A stretch of 64,000 nt of DNA from Serpentinicella alkaliphila (lineage in GTDB: Bacteria; Bacillota; Clostridia; Peptostreptococcales; Natronincolaceae). Below the pieces are notes generated by a model, which saw nothing but the letters and a program-made list of their open reading frames with translations, searched no databases and was not told the DNA's origin. The stretch is from contig NZ_CP058648.1 of NCBI RefSeq assembly GCF_018141405.1, forward strand, positions 2,123,001 through 2,187,000, in the 5' to 3' direction. Below, one piece after another: positions 63,878-64,000 of the stretch. The translations under genes were made by a program, and so were the position numbers. The stretch's first letter is position 1. Each line of letters begins with the position of its first letter.

Positions 63878-64000
63878 ATGAATGTTTTAAGGCTAATAGA
63901 TGAAATTGAGGATATTATAGATAGTGCTTCATCAATACCATTATCCCATAAGGTTTTGGTTGATAAGCATGAAATTTTAGAGATCTTAAAGGAAATAAGA
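63878..64000 (+). CDS. Small coiled-coil protein following coaD, 5' part
   Basis: ATG after GGGGGGA. MNVLRLIDEIEDIIDSASSIPLSHKVLVDKHEILEILKEIR, cut by the window end, matches a short helical protein often found next to coaD in Clostridia and sometimes labelled ATPase. It probably forms a coiled coil. Function unknown. Confidence 0.75.
   Translation, partial: MNVLRLIDEIEDIIDSASSIPLSHKVLVDKHEILEILKEIR

Noticed and set aside
1-64000. tRNA or rRNA genes
   Set aside because: I found no cloverleaf with a TTC-loop consensus or rRNA-like sequence on reading either strand.

Overview
The window is AT-rich, uses strong GGAGG-type ribosome sites and many TTG/GTG starts. Its last 20 kb carry the gene order priA-def-fmt-DUF116-yugP-rsmB-rlmN-PP2C-prkC-rsgA-rpe-thiN / rpmB / asp23-fakA-recG-rsmD-coaD, which is typical of Clostridia. 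An Alkaliphilus-like member of the Clostridia is my best guess; the species cannot be fixed from the sequence alone.

Region 1 (1 to about 26.8 kb) reads as an integron-type gene cassette array. Small single-gene or toxin-antitoxin units (serine hydrolase, DUF6155, toroid protein, two GNATs, cupin, methyltransferase, membrane proteins, two Phd/ParE pairs, an EFR1-type flavodoxin/ferredoxin protein) are separated by about 14 structured repeats of 79-177 bp. Most repeats start with a core like RYYYAAC and end with one like GTTRRRY. Inside the cores are complementary arms whose sequence differs from repeat to repeat while pairing is kept (CATTCCCG/CGGGAATG, GCATTTGC/GCAAATGC, GTGTTTAC/GTAAACAC, TGCTTCC/GGAAGCA, AGAGGCTTAG/CTAAGCCTC). 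That is the signature of attC sites. No typical integron integrase (IntI) is in the window.

Mobile DNA has attacked this array. Two nearly identical units, plus a third remnant, carry a tyrosine recombinase and an IS91-type transposase. All three have the same element end joined to the left end of an attC-like repeat, in the core. Each full copy carries its own attC-like palindrome and lies in the opposite orientation to the array. Both share the same disabling mutations, and they differ by a clean 81-bp inversion. A group II intron sits in the right core of another repeat. Other insertions are a three-gene DDE/ATPase transposon, an IS1634 and an IS110 element inside the EFR1 gene, and a MITE-like element inside the intron.

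Region 2 (about 27-43.8 kb) is a further accessory stretch. Nearly all its genes are short and on the + strand (flavodoxin, YbaK deacylase, lipoproteins, CDP-alcohol transferase, two CPBP proteases, LUD protein, FMN-binding protein, MGMT-like protein, DUF998, GNAT, NUDIX). An IS4-like element splits a pentapeptide-repeat gene, and a broken IS110 carries a 280-bp MITE. I see no attC-like repeats here.

Region 3 (43.9 kb to the end) is conserved housekeeping: replication restart and recombination (PriA, RecG), formyl-Met handling (Fmt, Def), rRNA modification (RsmB, RlmN, RsmD), ribosome assembly (RsgA, L28), the PrkC/PP2C signalling pair, Rpe, thiamine pyrophosphokinase, fatty-acid kinase and CoA synthesis. 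Its reading frames are intact, whereas regions 1 and 2 hold many frameshifted genes, so the decay there looks biological rather than a sequencing artefact.
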